Under the pieces are notes generated by a model. It was not told where the DNA came from and did not search any database. It was given only the letters and a program-made list of their open reading frames with translations. This document shows positions 55,872 through 64,000 of a stretch of 64,000 bases of DNA, piece by piece; the first letter of the stretch is position 1; every line of letters begins with the position of its first letter. Location of the stretch: the NCBI RefSeq assembly GCF_013408245.1, contig NZ_JACBYS010000001.1, positions 434,001 to 498,000 on the forward strand, in the 5' to 3' direction. This DNA comes from Duganella sp. 1224. GTDB taxonomy: Bacteria > Pseudomonadota > Gammaproteobacteria > Burkholderiales > Burkholderiaceae_D. Position numbers and translations under genes: made by a program.

Positions 55872-57461
55872 ATGAGGCGCTGGAACGGTTGGGGCGACGA
55901 GTCGATGGAATTTGCGCTGAACGCGGACGCGCTGGCGTTTCTGGCGCAGCGCGTTGGCGCTGGCCGGCCGGTGACGGATGCGTCGCTGGCGCAGGCCTGC
56001 GCGCAGATCGGCGCGTCGCGCCTGCCGGCGCATCCCTTGATCGACACGTCGGCCGAGACGCGGCTGCGCAATGCGCTGGGCCAGAGTCTGCCGGACTGGC
56101 TGCGGCTGCGTTATGGCGTGATCGGCGCCGCGCCGGACGGCGTGGCCTATCCGGAGAGCGCGGAGGACGTGCGCGCGCTGCTGGCGTATGCGGCGCGGCA
56201 TGGCGTGGCGCTGATCCCGCAGGGCGGCGGCACCAGCGTGGCCGGGCATCTGACGGCGCCGTCGGCGCGGCCGTCGCTGGCGGTCAACATGACGCGCATG
56301 CGGCAGTTGCTGTATCTGGATACCGAGTCGCAGCTGGCGACGTTCGGCGCCGGCGTGCTGGGGCCGGACCTGGAAGCGCAGTTGCGGGCGCGCGGCTGCA
56401 CGCTGGGGCACTTTCCGCAGTCGTTTGAGTATTCGACGCTGGGCGGCTGGATCGCCACCCGCTCGTCTGGCCAGCAGTCGCTGAAGTATGGGCGCATCGA
56501 GCAGATGTTCCGCGGAGGTTCGCTGGAGACGCCGTCCGGCACGCTGCATTTGCCGACGTTTCCAGCGTCGGCGGCGGGGCCGGATCTGCGCGAGATGGTG
56601 CTGGGCTCCGAGGGCCGGCTGGGCATCCTGACCGAAGCCACGGTGCGGGTCCGGCCGGTGCCGGAGTACGAGGCGTTTCACGCGGTGTTCTTTCCGGACT
56701 GGCCGTCGGCGGAAACGGCGGTGCGGCAGGTGGCGCAGGCGGGGTTGTTGCTGTCGATGCTGCGCTTGTCGAATCCGATGGAGACGATGACCATGCTGGC
56801 GTTGGCGGGCCACAAGAAGATGATCGCGCTGCTGGAGGGTTATCTGTCGCTGCGCGGCTGCAAGGGCGGCAAGTGCATGCTGATGATCGGCGTCAGCGGC
56901 CGCAAGCCGCTGGCGCGGGCGGCCTTGCGCGAGGCGCTGGTGTTGACCATGCCGCATGGCGGCGTGCACGTGGGCCGCTTCATGGGCGAGAAGTGGAAGC
57001 AGAACCGCTTCCGCAACGTCTACCTGCGCAACGCGGCCTGGCAGCACGGTTATGCCATCGACACGGTGGAGACGGCGGTGGACTGGCCGCGCGTGGAGAT
57101 CATGATGCGCGCGGTGGAGGCGGCGGCTGCCGCCGCGCTGGGACAGTACGGGGAGCAGGTGCACGCTTACACGCATCTGTCGCATCTGTATGCGCAGGGG
57201 GCGAGTGTTTATACGACCTTTGTGTATCGGCTGGCGGGCGACTACGAGGCCGATCTGGCGCGCTGGAAGTCGCTGAAGATGGCGGCGTCGATGGCGATTG
57301 TGGAGCATGGCGGCACGATCAGCCATCAGCATGGCGTGGGAGGCGATCATGCGCCATATCTGTCGGCCGAGAAGGGCGAGCTGGGGATGTCGCTGCTGCG
57401 CTCCGTGTTTGGGCACGTGGACCCGCAGGGCATCATGAATCCGGGGAAGCTGGCGCCATGA
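55872..57461 (+). CDS. FAD-binding oxidase, alkylglycerone-phosphate synthase-like
   Basis: 529-aa FAD_binding_4 flavoprotein resembling AGPS (alkyl-DHAP synthase). FAD-binding PQGGGTSVAGHL near residue 120; STLGGWIATRSSGQQSLKYG; YTHLSHLYAQGASVYTTFVY; and the HQHGVGGDH catalytic His-type motif near the end are AGPS hallmarks. AGPS swaps the acyl group of acyl-DHAP for a fatty alcohol in ether lipid synthesis. I use the ATG at 55872. The stop overlaps the start of the GlpD-like gene. In bacteria such proteins may also act on glycolate-like or other 2-hydroxyacid substrates. Confidence 0.88.
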   Translation: MRRWNGWGDESMEFALNADALAFLAQRVGAGRPVTDASLAQACAQIGASRLPAHPLIDTSAETRLRNALGQSLPDWLRLRYGVIGAAPDGVAYPESAEDVRALLAYAARHGVALIPQGGGTSVAGHLTAPSARPSLAVNMTRMRQLLYLDTESQLATFGAGVLGPDLEAQLRARGCTLGHFPQSFEYSTLGGWIATRSSGQQSLKYGRIEQMFRGGSLETPSGTLHLPTFPASAAGPDLREMVLGSEGRLGILTEATVRVRPVPEYEAFHAVFFPDWPSAETAVRQVAQAGLLLSMLRLSNPMETMTMLALAGHKKMIALLEGYLSLRGCKGGKCMLMIGVSGRKPLARAALREALVLTMPHGGVHVGRFMGEKWKQNRFRNVYLRNAAWQHGYAIDTVETAVDWPRVEIMMRAVEAAAAAALGQYGEQVHAYTHLSHLYAQGASVYTTFVYRLAGDYEADLARWKSLKMAASMAIVEHGGTISHQHGVGGDHAPYLSAEKGELGMSLLRSVFGHVDPQGIMNPGKLAP

Positions 57462-59137
57462 GCCGGGACGATATCGCGGGCGAGTGGGATGTGGTGGTGA
57501 TCGGCGGCGGCATCACCGGCGCGGGGATTTTGCTGGAGGCGGCGCGGCGTGGCTTGCGCGCGTTGCTGGTGGAGCAGCGGGATTTTGCGTGGGGGACGTC
57601 GAGCCGGTCGTCAAAACTGGTGCATGGGGGCTTGCGGTATTTGAAGGAGGGACAGTTCGGGCTGACGCGCGAGTCCGTGCGTGAGCGCGAGCACTTGTTG
57701 CGGCATGCGGTGGGGCTGGTGGAGCCGCAGAGTTTTGCGTTTGGCGATTACGTCGGGCGCAAGCCGGGCAAGCGGGCGTTCCTGGCGGGGCTGGCGATTT
57801 ACGATCGCCTGGCCGGGCAGCGCACGCGCCATTATTACAGCCGCGAGGAGTTCGCTGCGCTGGCGCCGAACGTGGCCACCGACGGCCTGCGGGGCGGCAT
57901 GGTCTACATGGACGCCAAGACGGACGACGCGCGGCTGGTGCTGCGCGTGTTGCACGAGGCGCGCCGACACGGCGGCGTGGCGCGCAATTACATGGCCGCC
58001 GAGGCGCTGTTGCGTGAAGGCGCCGCCGGCGCAACCGGCGCAACCAGCGCGATCCGCGCCGTCGGGGAGTTCGGTGCACTGGGCGCATGCGGCGCTGTCG
58101 GGGAGGGCGGCGCGGGCGCTGCGGGGGACGTGTGCGGCGTGCGGCTGTTGGATACCTTGAGCGGCCAGCGGCACGAGGTTCGCGCCCGCCTCGTCATCAG
58201 CGCGACCGGCGCCTGGGCGGACCGGCTCCGTGCGGCGCCCGCGTCGGGCCCGGCAGCATCGACGCCGTCCGCCGACGTGCGGTTGCGGCCCTTGCGAGGC
58301 AGCCATCTGGTGCTGCCGGCCTGGCGGCTGCCGTTGGCGCAGGCGATCAGCCTGATGCATCCCGCCGACGGCCGTCCGGTGTTCGCCTACCCATGGGAGG
58401 GCGTCACACTGGTCGGCACCACCGACGTCGATCACCACGACGACCTGGCACGCGAAGCAGCCATCACCCGCGCTGAATGCGAGTACCTGCTGTCCGCCCT
58501 GCACGCCCAGTTCCCGCAACTGCACCTCACCGACGCCGACATCATCGCCACCTACGCCGGCGTGCGCCCCGTCATCGACAGCGGCAAAGCCGATCCATCC
58601 CGAGAAACGCGCGACCACGCGCTCTGGCTGGAACACGGCCTGCTCACCGTCACCGGCGGCAAGCTGACCACCTTCCGCGTGATCGCACTGGACGCGCTCA
58701 CACTGGCCGCCACGCGCCTGCCGGAACTCCGCCAACAACTGGCGCCGCAGCCGGTGTTCGCCGCTACGCCGCCACCGCGTTACACGCCAGCGCTGCCGCC
58801 CGGCCAGGCGCAACGCCTGCAAGGCCGCTACGGCGCCGATGCGCAGGCGCTGATCGATGCCGCCCGGCCGGACGAACTGTCCTGCATCCCCGGCACAGAA
58901 ACCATCTGGGCGCAACTGCGCTGGGCCGCGCGCCACGAGGACGTGCGCAAGCTGGAAGACCTGCTGCTGCGCCGCACCCGCCTGGGCATCCAGCTGCGCG
59001 GCGGCGGCATCGACATCCTGCCGCGCATCCGCGCCATCTGCCAGCCGGAACTCGGCTGGAGCGACCCGCACTGGGAAGCGCAGCAGGCAGACTACCTGGC
59101 CCTGTGGGCCACACACTACAGCCTACCAAAACAATAA
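57458..59137 (+). CDS. FAD-dependent glycerol-3-phosphate dehydrogenase (GlpD-like)
   Basis: 559-aa flavoprotein: Rossmann FAD motif VVIGGGITGAGI, then TSSRSSKLVHGGLRYL, YAGVRPVIDSG and a C-terminal GlpD_C-like domain (HEDVRKLEDLLLRRTRLG). It would oxidise sn-glycerol 3-phosphate to DHAP with quinone. A Gly/Ala-rich insertion (about residues 188-225) is unusual for the family. Codon choice shifts from G-ending to C-ending around 58200. Coupled to the AGPS-like gene upstream (ATGA overlap) and followed 15 bp later by the FGGY kinase. Confidence 0.9.
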   Translation: MSRDDIAGEWDVVVIGGGITGAGILLEAARRGLRALLVEQRDFAWGTSSRSSKLVHGGLRYLKEGQFGLTRESVREREHLLRHAVGLVEPQSFAFGDYVGRKPGKRAFLAGLAIYDRLAGQRTRHYYSREEFAALAPNVATDGLRGGMVYMDAKTDDARLVLRVLHEARRHGGVARNYMAAEALLREGAAGATGATSAIRAVGEFGALGACGAVGEGGAGAAGDVCGVRLLDTLSGQRHEVRARLVISATGAWADRLRAAPASGPAASTPSADVRLRPLRGSHLVLPAWRLPLAQAISLMHPADGRPVFAYPWEGVTLVGTTDVDHHDDLAREAAITRAECEYLLSALHAQFPQLHLTDADIIATYAGVRPVIDSGKADPSRETRDHALWLEHGLLTVTGGKLTTFRVIALDALTLAATRLPELRQQLAPQPVFAATPPPRYTPALPPGQAQRLQGRYGADAQALIDAARPDELSCIPGTETIWAQLRWAARHEDVRKLEDLLLRRTRLGIQLRGGGIDILPRIRAICQPELGWSDPHWEAQQADYLALWATHYSLPKQ

Positions 59138-59152
59138 ACACAACGAGACACC

Positions 59153-60715
59153 ATGGCAGACCACTACCTGCTCTCCATCGACAACGGCACGCAGAGCGTA
59201 CGCGCGCTGCTGTTCGACTTGAACGGCAACCTCGCCGCCAAATCGCAGATCCACCTGCAAGCCTACTACTCCGAGCACCCCGGCTGGGCCGAGCACGACG
59301 CCGACGGCTACTGGAACGCCGTCGCCGCCGCCTGCCAGCAGCTATGGCGCACCACCGCCATTCCGCGCAGCGCGGTGAAGGGCGTGGCCGTCACCACGCA
59401 GCGCGGCACGGTAGTGAATCTGGACCGCCACGGCAAGGTGCTGCGGCCGGCCATCACCTGGCTGGACCAGCGCCGCGTCGGCAAACCGGCGCCACTGAGC
59501 CTGTGGTGGCGCGCCGCCTTCAAGCTGGCGCGCGTGGACGGCACCATCGACTACTTCCGCCGCGAGGCAGAAATCAACTGGATAGCCGAACACCAGCCGG
59601 CGATCTGGGCCAATACCCACAAATACCTGCTGCTGTCGGGATTCCTCAACTTCCGCCTGTGCGGCCGCCACGTCGATTCAACCGGCTCGCAGGTCGCCTA
59701 CCTGCCGTTCGACTACAAGCGCCACCGGTGGGCCGGCGCGCGCGACTGGAAATGGCAGGCCTTGCGCGTGCGGCCCGACATGCTGCCCGAGCTGGTGGCG
59801 CCGGGCACGGTCATCGGCGCCATCACCGCCGCCGCCGCCGAAGCCACCGGCATCCCGGAAGGCACGCCGCTGGTGGCCGCCGCCGCCGACAAGGCCTGCG
59901 AAGTGATCGGCGCCGGCGGCCTGGCGCCGCACATCGCCTGCCTGAGTTACGGCACCACTGCCACCATCAACACCACCACCCGCAAATACGTCGAAGTCAC
60001 GCCCTACATTCCACCCTACCCGGCGGCGGTGCCGGGCGCCTACAGCACCGAGGTGCAGATTTTTCGCGGCTACTGGATGGTCAACTGGTTCAAGGAACAG
60101 TTTGGCCACCTGGAGCAGATGGCCGGCGCGCGCCAGGGCATGGCGCCGGAAGCCATGTTCGACCAACTGGTGGATGACGTCCCGCCAGGTTCCATGGGCC
60201 TGATGCTGCAGCCCTACTGGAGCCCCGGCATTCGCATTCCGGGGCCGGAGGCCAAGGGCGCCATGATCGGCTTTGGCGACGTGCACACGCGCGCCCACAT
60301 GTACCGCGCCATCCTTGAAGGCCTGGCCTACGCGCTGCGCGAAGGGAAGGAACGCATCGAAAAGCGCAGCGGCGTGGCGGTGACGGAGCTGCGCATCGCT
60401 GGCGGCGGTTCGCAAAGCGACGCCGCGATGCAGCTGACGGCGGACATCTTCGGCCTGCCGGCCGCGCGCGCCCATGTCTACGAAAGCTCGGGTCTGGGCG
60501 CGGCCATCGCCGTCGCCGCCGGCCTCGGGCTGCACCGTGACTTCGAGGCGGCCACCGTCGCCATGACGCGGCCGGGACGCGTGTTCCAACCTATCGCCGC
60601 CAACCAGAAAATCTACGACCAGCTGTACCGCCGCGTGTACCTGAAAATGTATAAGCAGCTGCAGCCGATGTACCAGCAAATCGCCGCCATCACCGGCTAT
60701 CCGGGTCTGGATTAG
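59153..60715 (+). CDS. FGGY-family carbohydrate kinase
   Basis: 520-aa sugar/polyol kinase. ATP/substrate motifs: LLSIDNGTQSVRALLFD at the start, GVAVTTQRGTVV, SYGTTATINTT and ELRIAGGGSQSDAAMQLTADI. It belongs to the glycerol/xylulose/erythritol kinase superfamily; the exact substrate is unknown, but with the neighbouring enzymes, glycerol or dihydroxyacetone or an ether-linked glycerol are candidates. The stop overlaps the convergent diguanylate cyclase gene. Confidence 0.92.
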   Translation: MADHYLLSIDNGTQSVRALLFDLNGNLAAKSQIHLQAYYSEHPGWAEHDADGYWNAVAAACQQLWRTTAIPRSAVKGVAVTTQRGTVVNLDRHGKVLRPAITWLDQRRVGKPAPLSLWWRAAFKLARVDGTIDYFRREAEINWIAEHQPAIWANTHKYLLLSGFLNFRLCGRHVDSTGSQVAYLPFDYKRHRWAGARDWKWQALRVRPDMLPELVAPGTVIGAITAAAAEATGIPEGTPLVAAAADKACEVIGAGGLAPHIACLSYGTTATINTTTRKYVEVTPYIPPYPAAVPGAYSTEVQIFRGYWMVNWFKEQFGHLEQMAGARQGMAPEAMFDQLVDDVPPGSMGLMLQPYWSPGIRIPGPEAKGAMIGFGDVHTRAHMYRAILEGLAYALREGKERIEKRSGVAVTELRIAGGGSQSDAAMQLTADIFGLPAARAHVYESSGLGAAIAVAAGLGLHRDFEAATVAMTRPGRVFQPIAANQKIYDQLYRRVYLKMYKQLQPMYQQIAAITGYPGLD

Positions 60716-62070
60716 CGCATCACCAACGCCTTGACGGCGGCCAGCGAGGCGCCGCCGGTCTTGGTGGCCTGCACCTGATTGCGTCCGCCTTCCTTGGCCA
60801 CATACATGGCGCGGTCGGCGGCGACGAACAGCGATTCGGTGTTGTCCAGCTGATGCGGGTGAATCGTGGCCACGCCGATGCTGACCGTTAGCCACGGCGA
60901 CGTCGTCGAACGCGGATGCGGGATCTGCAGCGACTCGATGTGCGCGCGGATCGATTCGGCCAGCAGATAGGCCTTGTCGCCGTCGGTCTCGGCGAACAGC
61001 AGCACGAACTCCTCGCCGCCGTAGCGCGCCGCCAGGTCGGTCGGGCGCAGCGCATGCGAGGCGATGGCCTCGGCCACCTGCTGCAGGCAGGCGTCGCCGG
61101 CCGGGTGGCCCAGCGTGTCGTTATACAGCTTGAAGTGGTCGACATCCAGCACCACCAGCGACAGCGGCTGGCCGCTGCGCATGGCGCGCTGCCATTCCTT
61201 CTCCAGGAAGCTGTCGAAGTGGCGGCGGTTGGCGATCTTGGTCAGCGGATCGTTCATGGCCGCGCGCAGCAGCGTATCTTCCGACTGCTTGTGGTGGGTG
61301 ATGTCGTGCAGCAGGCCGATGAACAGCGGCTGGCGCAGGTACATCGGCGTCAGCGTCAGGTCCATGCACACCGAGCTGCCATTGCGGTGGCGGATGATCA
61401 CCTCGCGCGTGCCGTGGTTGTGCGCCGTCTGCGGCGCGGCGGCGTAGCGCGCGAAGTAGTCCAGGTATTCCTGCGCCACCAGGGGATTAAGCAGCTCCGA
61501 GATGGTGCGCCCGGCCAGTTCGTCGGCCTTGTAGCCCAGGTATTTGTCGCAGGCCGGATTGGTGAACTGGATGCGGCCGTCGGCCTCGATGATCAGCAGG
61601 CCCTCGGCCATGTTGTTGACGATGGTGCGCAGGCGCTCGGCCTGTTCCTCGTGGGTCTCGCTGCGGCTGCGGATCTGCAGCTGCGTGCGCACCCGCGCGC
61701 ACACCTCCGGCATGCGCAGCGGCTTGCTGATGTAGTCGACCGCGCCGAGGTCGAAGCCGGCCACCACGTCGTCGGTATCGGTGCGCGCGCTCATGAAGAT
61801 CACCGGAATGCGCTGGGTGACGGCGTTGCTCTTCAGCTGGCGGCAGGTTTCGTAGCCGTCCATGCCCGGCATCATGATGTCGAGCAGGATCAGGTCCGGG
61901 TGGACGCGGCGGGCGATCTTCAGCGCCCGTTCGCCGCTGGTGGCCACGAAGGTCTGGTACCCCTGTTCGACCATCAGCTTGCGCAGCGCGCCGAGATTCT
62001 CGGGGGCGTCGTCCACGATCAGGATCGCGGCATCGCGCCGCGTGGCATAACTCAGACTTCCGGAATTCAT
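60712..62070 (-). CDS. Response-regulator diguanylate cyclase (REC-PAS-GGDEF)
   Basis: 452-aa protein with receiver domain (residues about 15-130, phospho-Asp in LILLDIMMPGMDG), PAS domain (about 145-265) and GGDEF domain (about 285-440) with the active-site GGEEF and an I-site RPTD located upstream (product inhibition likely). It makes c-di-GMP on phosphorylation or PAS stimulus. No cognate kinase adjacent. Confidence 0.95.
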   Translation of the reverse strand: MNSGSLSYATRRDAAILIVDDAPENLGALRKLMVEQGYQTFVATSGERALKIARRVHPDLILLDIMMPGMDGYETCRQLKSNAVTQRIPVIFMSARTDTDDVVAGFDLGAVDYISKPLRMPEVCARVRTQLQIRSRSETHEEQAERLRTIVNNMAEGLLIIEADGRIQFTNPACDKYLGYKADELAGRTISELLNPLVAQEYLDYFARYAAAPQTAHNHGTREVIIRHRNGSSVCMDLTLTPMYLRQPLFIGLLHDITHHKQSEDTLLRAAMNDPLTKIANRRHFDSFLEKEWQRAMRSGQPLSLVVLDVDHFKLYNDTLGHPAGDACLQQVAEAIASHALRPTDLAARYGGEEFVLLFAETDGDKAYLLAESIRAHIESLQIPHPRSTTSPWLTVSIGVATIHPHQLDNTESLFVAADRAMYVAKEGGRNQVQATKTGGASLAAVKALVMR

Positions 62071-62245
62071 TGTTGGGCGCCTTTAACCGGGTGGGTTGTA
62101 TTGGCGTGTTGGGTCAGTTGCGCGGGTGCGCAACGGCGGCGGCAAGCGAAGGTGATGGGGGCGTGTTTCAACAAAGGCTGGCCTGATATGAAAGTGACTA
62201 TCCGTCCAAATCATACCGCTTTGCAACGTTCGCAGGTGAAAAATT

Positions 62246-62261
62246 ATCTGACTTGTCAGAT
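62246..62261. promoter_or_regulatory. Perfect 7+7 palindrome ATCTGAC-tt-GTCAGAT
   Basis: Operator-like palindrome in an AT-rich stretch about 175 bp upstream of the diguanylate cyclase start. Target regulator unknown. Confidence 0.45.
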
Positions 62262-62394
62262 GAGTTGCCATGCGGGCATCGAGCCGCGTCGCTGCTGGCC
62301 ACATATGGTGTAAGTAATGTTGGCGGGAAGTTATGGAATCGGCCGATTTTGTGACTATTGGTGATAATCCGCGCGGCCGGGGTGTTGTATTTTT

Positions 62395-62416
62395 GCGGGC
62401 GGCGAGGGCCGCCCGC
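62395..62416 (-). terminator. GC-rich hairpin downstream of aminotransferase gene
   Basis: Perfect 9-bp arms GCGGGCGGC / GCCGCCCGC around a 4-nt loop, 12 bp after the aminotransferase stop. On the minus strand it is followed by A-rich not U-rich sequence, so intrinsic termination is uncertain. Confidence 0.5.
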
Positions 62417-62427
62417 GATGGTGCTGC

Positions 62428-63621
62428 TTACAGTTTTGCGGCGATCAGCTTGCCCAGTACTTCGATGCCGTGGCGGATGCGCTCCGGCGGCACGGTGACG
62501 AACGACAGGCGCAGCGTGTTGGTGGCCGCCTCGTTGGCGTAGAACGGCGCGCCCGGCACGAAGGCAACCTTTTGCGCGATCGCTTCATCCAGCAGTTGCA
62601 TGGCGTTGATGTGCTTGGGCAGCGTGACCCAGATGAACATGCCGCCTTCCGGCTTGGTCCACTCGACGCCGGCCGGGAAGTGCTGGGCCATCGCATCCAG
62701 CATGACCTGGCACTGGTCGCCGTACAGCGCGCGGATTTTCGGGATGTGCTGTTCCAGGAAGCCGTCCTTGACCACCTGGTGCACCACCATCTGCGTCAGC
62801 TGCGAGGTGTGCAGGTCGGCAGCCTGCTTGGCCAGCTCCAGGCGGCGCGCCAGCGGCAGCGGCGCGACCACGTAGCCGAGGCGGATGCCCGGCGTCAGCA
62901 CCTTGGAGAAGGAACCCATGTAGATCACGCCGTCCGGATTCATCGCCACCATCTTCGGCAGCGGTTCGCCCTTGTAGCTCAAGGCGCCGTACGGATCATC
63001 CTCGATCAGCGGCAGGCCGAGACGGGCGCAGGTTTCCACCAGTTCCAGGCGGCGCTCGACCGACAGCGTGCGGCCGGTCGGGTTCTGGAAGTTGGGCAGG
63101 GAGTACAGCAGGCGCGCGCCTTGCGCCACCTGTTCGATCGACGACGGCACCAGGCCGTGGTCGTCGGTGTCGACCGATTTGAATTCCGGACGGTAGACCG
63201 AGAAGGCCTGCAGCGCGCCCAGGTAGGAAGGCGTTTCCACCAGCACGCGGCTGCCTTCGTCGATCAGCACCTTGCCCAGCAGGTCCAGCGCCTGCTGCGA
63301 GCCGGACACCATCAGCACCTGCTCCGGCACGATCCTGGCGCCGTTGACCGACAGCGAGTCGGCGATCCACTGGCGCAGCGGGGTGTAGCCGTCGGTCGGG
63401 CCGTATTGCAGCGCCACTTTGCCGTTCTCGCTCAGCACCTTGTCGAAGGCCGCCTTCATTTCGTCGACCGGGAAGGTCAGCGGCGATGGCAGGCCGCCGG
63501 CGAAGGAGATGATCTCCGGCTGCTGGGTGATCTTCAGGATCTCGCGGATGAAGGACGCCTGCAGCTGCTCGGCGCGTTCAGCGAACTGCCACTGGATCGG
63601 ATTGGGGTTTTCGATTTTCAT
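62428..63621 (-). CDS. PLP-dependent aminotransferase (MocR/LysN-like)
   Basis: 397-aa class I/II aminotransferase lacking a regulatory HTH. The PLP-binding lysine is in MGSFSKVLTPGIRLGY, with PNFQNPTG and EDDPYGALSY before it. It resembles 2-aminoadipate/aromatic or branched-chain transaminases (LysN group); substrate uncertain. I use the ATG at 63621 (MKIENPNPIQW); an in-frame ATG at 63645 has no better signal. The RidA-family gene upstream on the same strand fits, as RidA removes enamine/imine by-products of PLP enzymes. Confidence 0.9.
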   Translation of the reverse strand: MKIENPNPIQWQFAERAEQLQASFIREILKITQQPEIISFAGGLPSPLTFPVDEMKAAFDKVLSENGKVALQYGPTDGYTPLRQWIADSLSVNGARIVPEQVLMVSGSQQALDLLGKVLIDEGSRVLVETPSYLGALQAFSVYRPEFKSVDTDDHGLVPSSIEQVAQGARLLYSLPNFQNPTGRTLSVERRLELVETCARLGLPLIEDDPYGALSYKGEPLPKMVAMNPDGVIYMGSFSKVLTPGIRLGYVVAPLPLARRLELAKQAADLHTSQLTQMVVHQVVKDGFLEQHIPKIRALYGDQCQVMLDAMAQHFPAGVEWTKPEGGMFIWVTLPKHINAMQLLDEAIAQKVAFVPGAPFYANEAATNTLRLSFVTVPPERIRHGIEVLGKLIAAKL

Positions 63622-63704
63622 ACAGGTCTCACTAGAGGATAACAAGCAGCGCGCTTGTGGCGCGCTTTTATAGGAGGAACGGCGGCGGGTAGCCGCCGCC
63701 CGCT

Positions 63705-64000
63705 TTACGCGACTTCCGCGATCAGTTCGATTTCGACGCAGGCGCCAAGCGGGATCTGGGCCACGCCAAAGGCGGAGCGGGCGTGTTTGCCGGCATCGCC
63801 GAAGACTTCGCCCAGCAGCTCGGAGGCGCCGTTGGTGACCAGGTGTTGTTCGGTAAATTCAGGGGTGGAGTTCACCAGGCTCATGACTTTGACGATGCGC
63901 TTGACGCGGGTCAGGTCGCCGCCGACGGCCGCCTGCAGGGTGCCGATCAGGTCGATGGCGATGGCGCGCGCGGCGGCCTTGCCTTCGGCGGTGTCGATGT
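63705..64000 (-). CDS. RidA/YjgF-family protein (N-terminus outside window)
   Basis: About 98 C-terminal codons of a RidA (YjgF/UK114) family protein; the start is beyond the window end. Visible segments include KAAARAIAIDLIGTLQ, VKRIVKVMSLVNSTPEFTEQ, SAFGVAQIPLGACVEIEL and the ending IAEVA. RidA proteins hydrolyse reactive imine/enamine intermediates from PLP enzymes. The stop lies 83 bp before the aminotransferase start on the same strand, consistent with co-transcription. Confidence 0.88.
   Translation of the reverse strand, partial: IDTAEGKAAARAIAIDLIGTLQAAVGGDLTRVKRIVKVMSLVNSTPEFTEQHLVTNGASELLGEVFGDAGKHARSAFGVAQIPLGACVEIELIAEVA

Larger units (their letters stand above)
62071..62427. other. 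Intergenic region, AT-richer, with palindrome and hairpin
   Basis: 357-bp gap without a credible gene. It holds the upstream region of the diguanylate cyclase gene, the palindrome ATCTGAC tt GTCAGAT at 62246-62261, and a GC hairpin GCGGGCGGC/GCCGCCCGC at 62395-62416 just past the aminotransferase 3' end. No tRNA or known riboswitch was seen. Confidence 0.7.

Noticed and set aside
62083..62304. 73-aa minus-strand frame in the intergenic region
   Set aside because: No ribosome-binding site or family resemblance; overlaps an operator-like palindrome.

Overview
The window is about 65-70% GC, densely packed and bacterial. Gene content and order (dapC-dapD-pilU / yffB-dapE-prmB-yheS, an EnvZ/OmpR pair, tandem FapA-like DUF342 proteins, S46 and M16 peptidases, many LysR/AraC/TetR regulators) point to a betaproteobacterium of the Oxalobacteraceae (Massilia/Duganella/Rugamonas-like). 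This placement is by pattern recognition, not by a database search. I saw no rRNA, tRNA, CRISPR array, prophage or insertion sequence.

Layout. 0-5.8 kb: 3' part of an MdtB/MdtC-type RND efflux operon with its outer-membrane lipoprotein. 5.8-9.9 kb: a CheB-CheR-PAS fusion coupled to a PAS histidine kinase. 9.9-15.6 kb: S46 dipeptidyl-peptidase, PnuC-type vitamin transporter and NadR-like kinase, facing a TonB-dependent receptor whose leader is a clear TPP riboswitch. 15.7-19.6 kb: Imm26-like protein, a secreted poly-Q protein and envZ-ompR, with OmpR-like decamer boxes in the divergent promoter. 19.7-24.8 kb: two tandem FapA/DUF342 paralogues and an M23 peptidase homologue. 24.8-27.5 kb: LysR/TauE pair, arfB, a CheW protein. 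27.5-36.1 kb: a conserved housekeeping block (yheS, prmB, dapE, yffB, pilU, dapD, dapC) interrupted by an opposite-strand gene for a ribbon-helix-helix-like protein preceded by a strikingly symmetric, 10-bp-phased array of TTCTG/CAGAA elements. 36-48 kb: DUF4153 protein, isochorismatase-like hydrolase/TetR pair with twin operators, M19 peptidase, DEAD-box helicase, YciH, nucleoside hydrolase, a partial Mla-like transporter (no ATPase), LysR/MFS pair. 48-54.8 kb: FMN-riboswitch-controlled ribB, an M16 peptidase, cytochrome P450, SRPBCC protein. 54.7-60.7 kb: AraC regulator divergent from an operon of alkylglycerone-phosphate-synthase-like oxidase, GlpD-like dehydrogenase and FGGY kinase. 60.7-64 kb: diguanylate cyclase, aminotransferase and a truncated RidA-family gene.

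The most unusual item is the array at about 32,019-32,124. Ten CTG/CAG cores lie in exact mirror symmetry around one centre, most at 10-bp spacing, directly in front of a small protein with an RHH-like N-terminus. It looks like an undescribed autoregulated operator system placed in the middle of the lysine-biosynthesis cluster. Secondary items are the TPP-riboswitch TonB receptor facing pnuC and a kinase, the AGPS/GlpD/FGGY operon, and palindromic repeats that supply the stop codons and C-termini of two genes.
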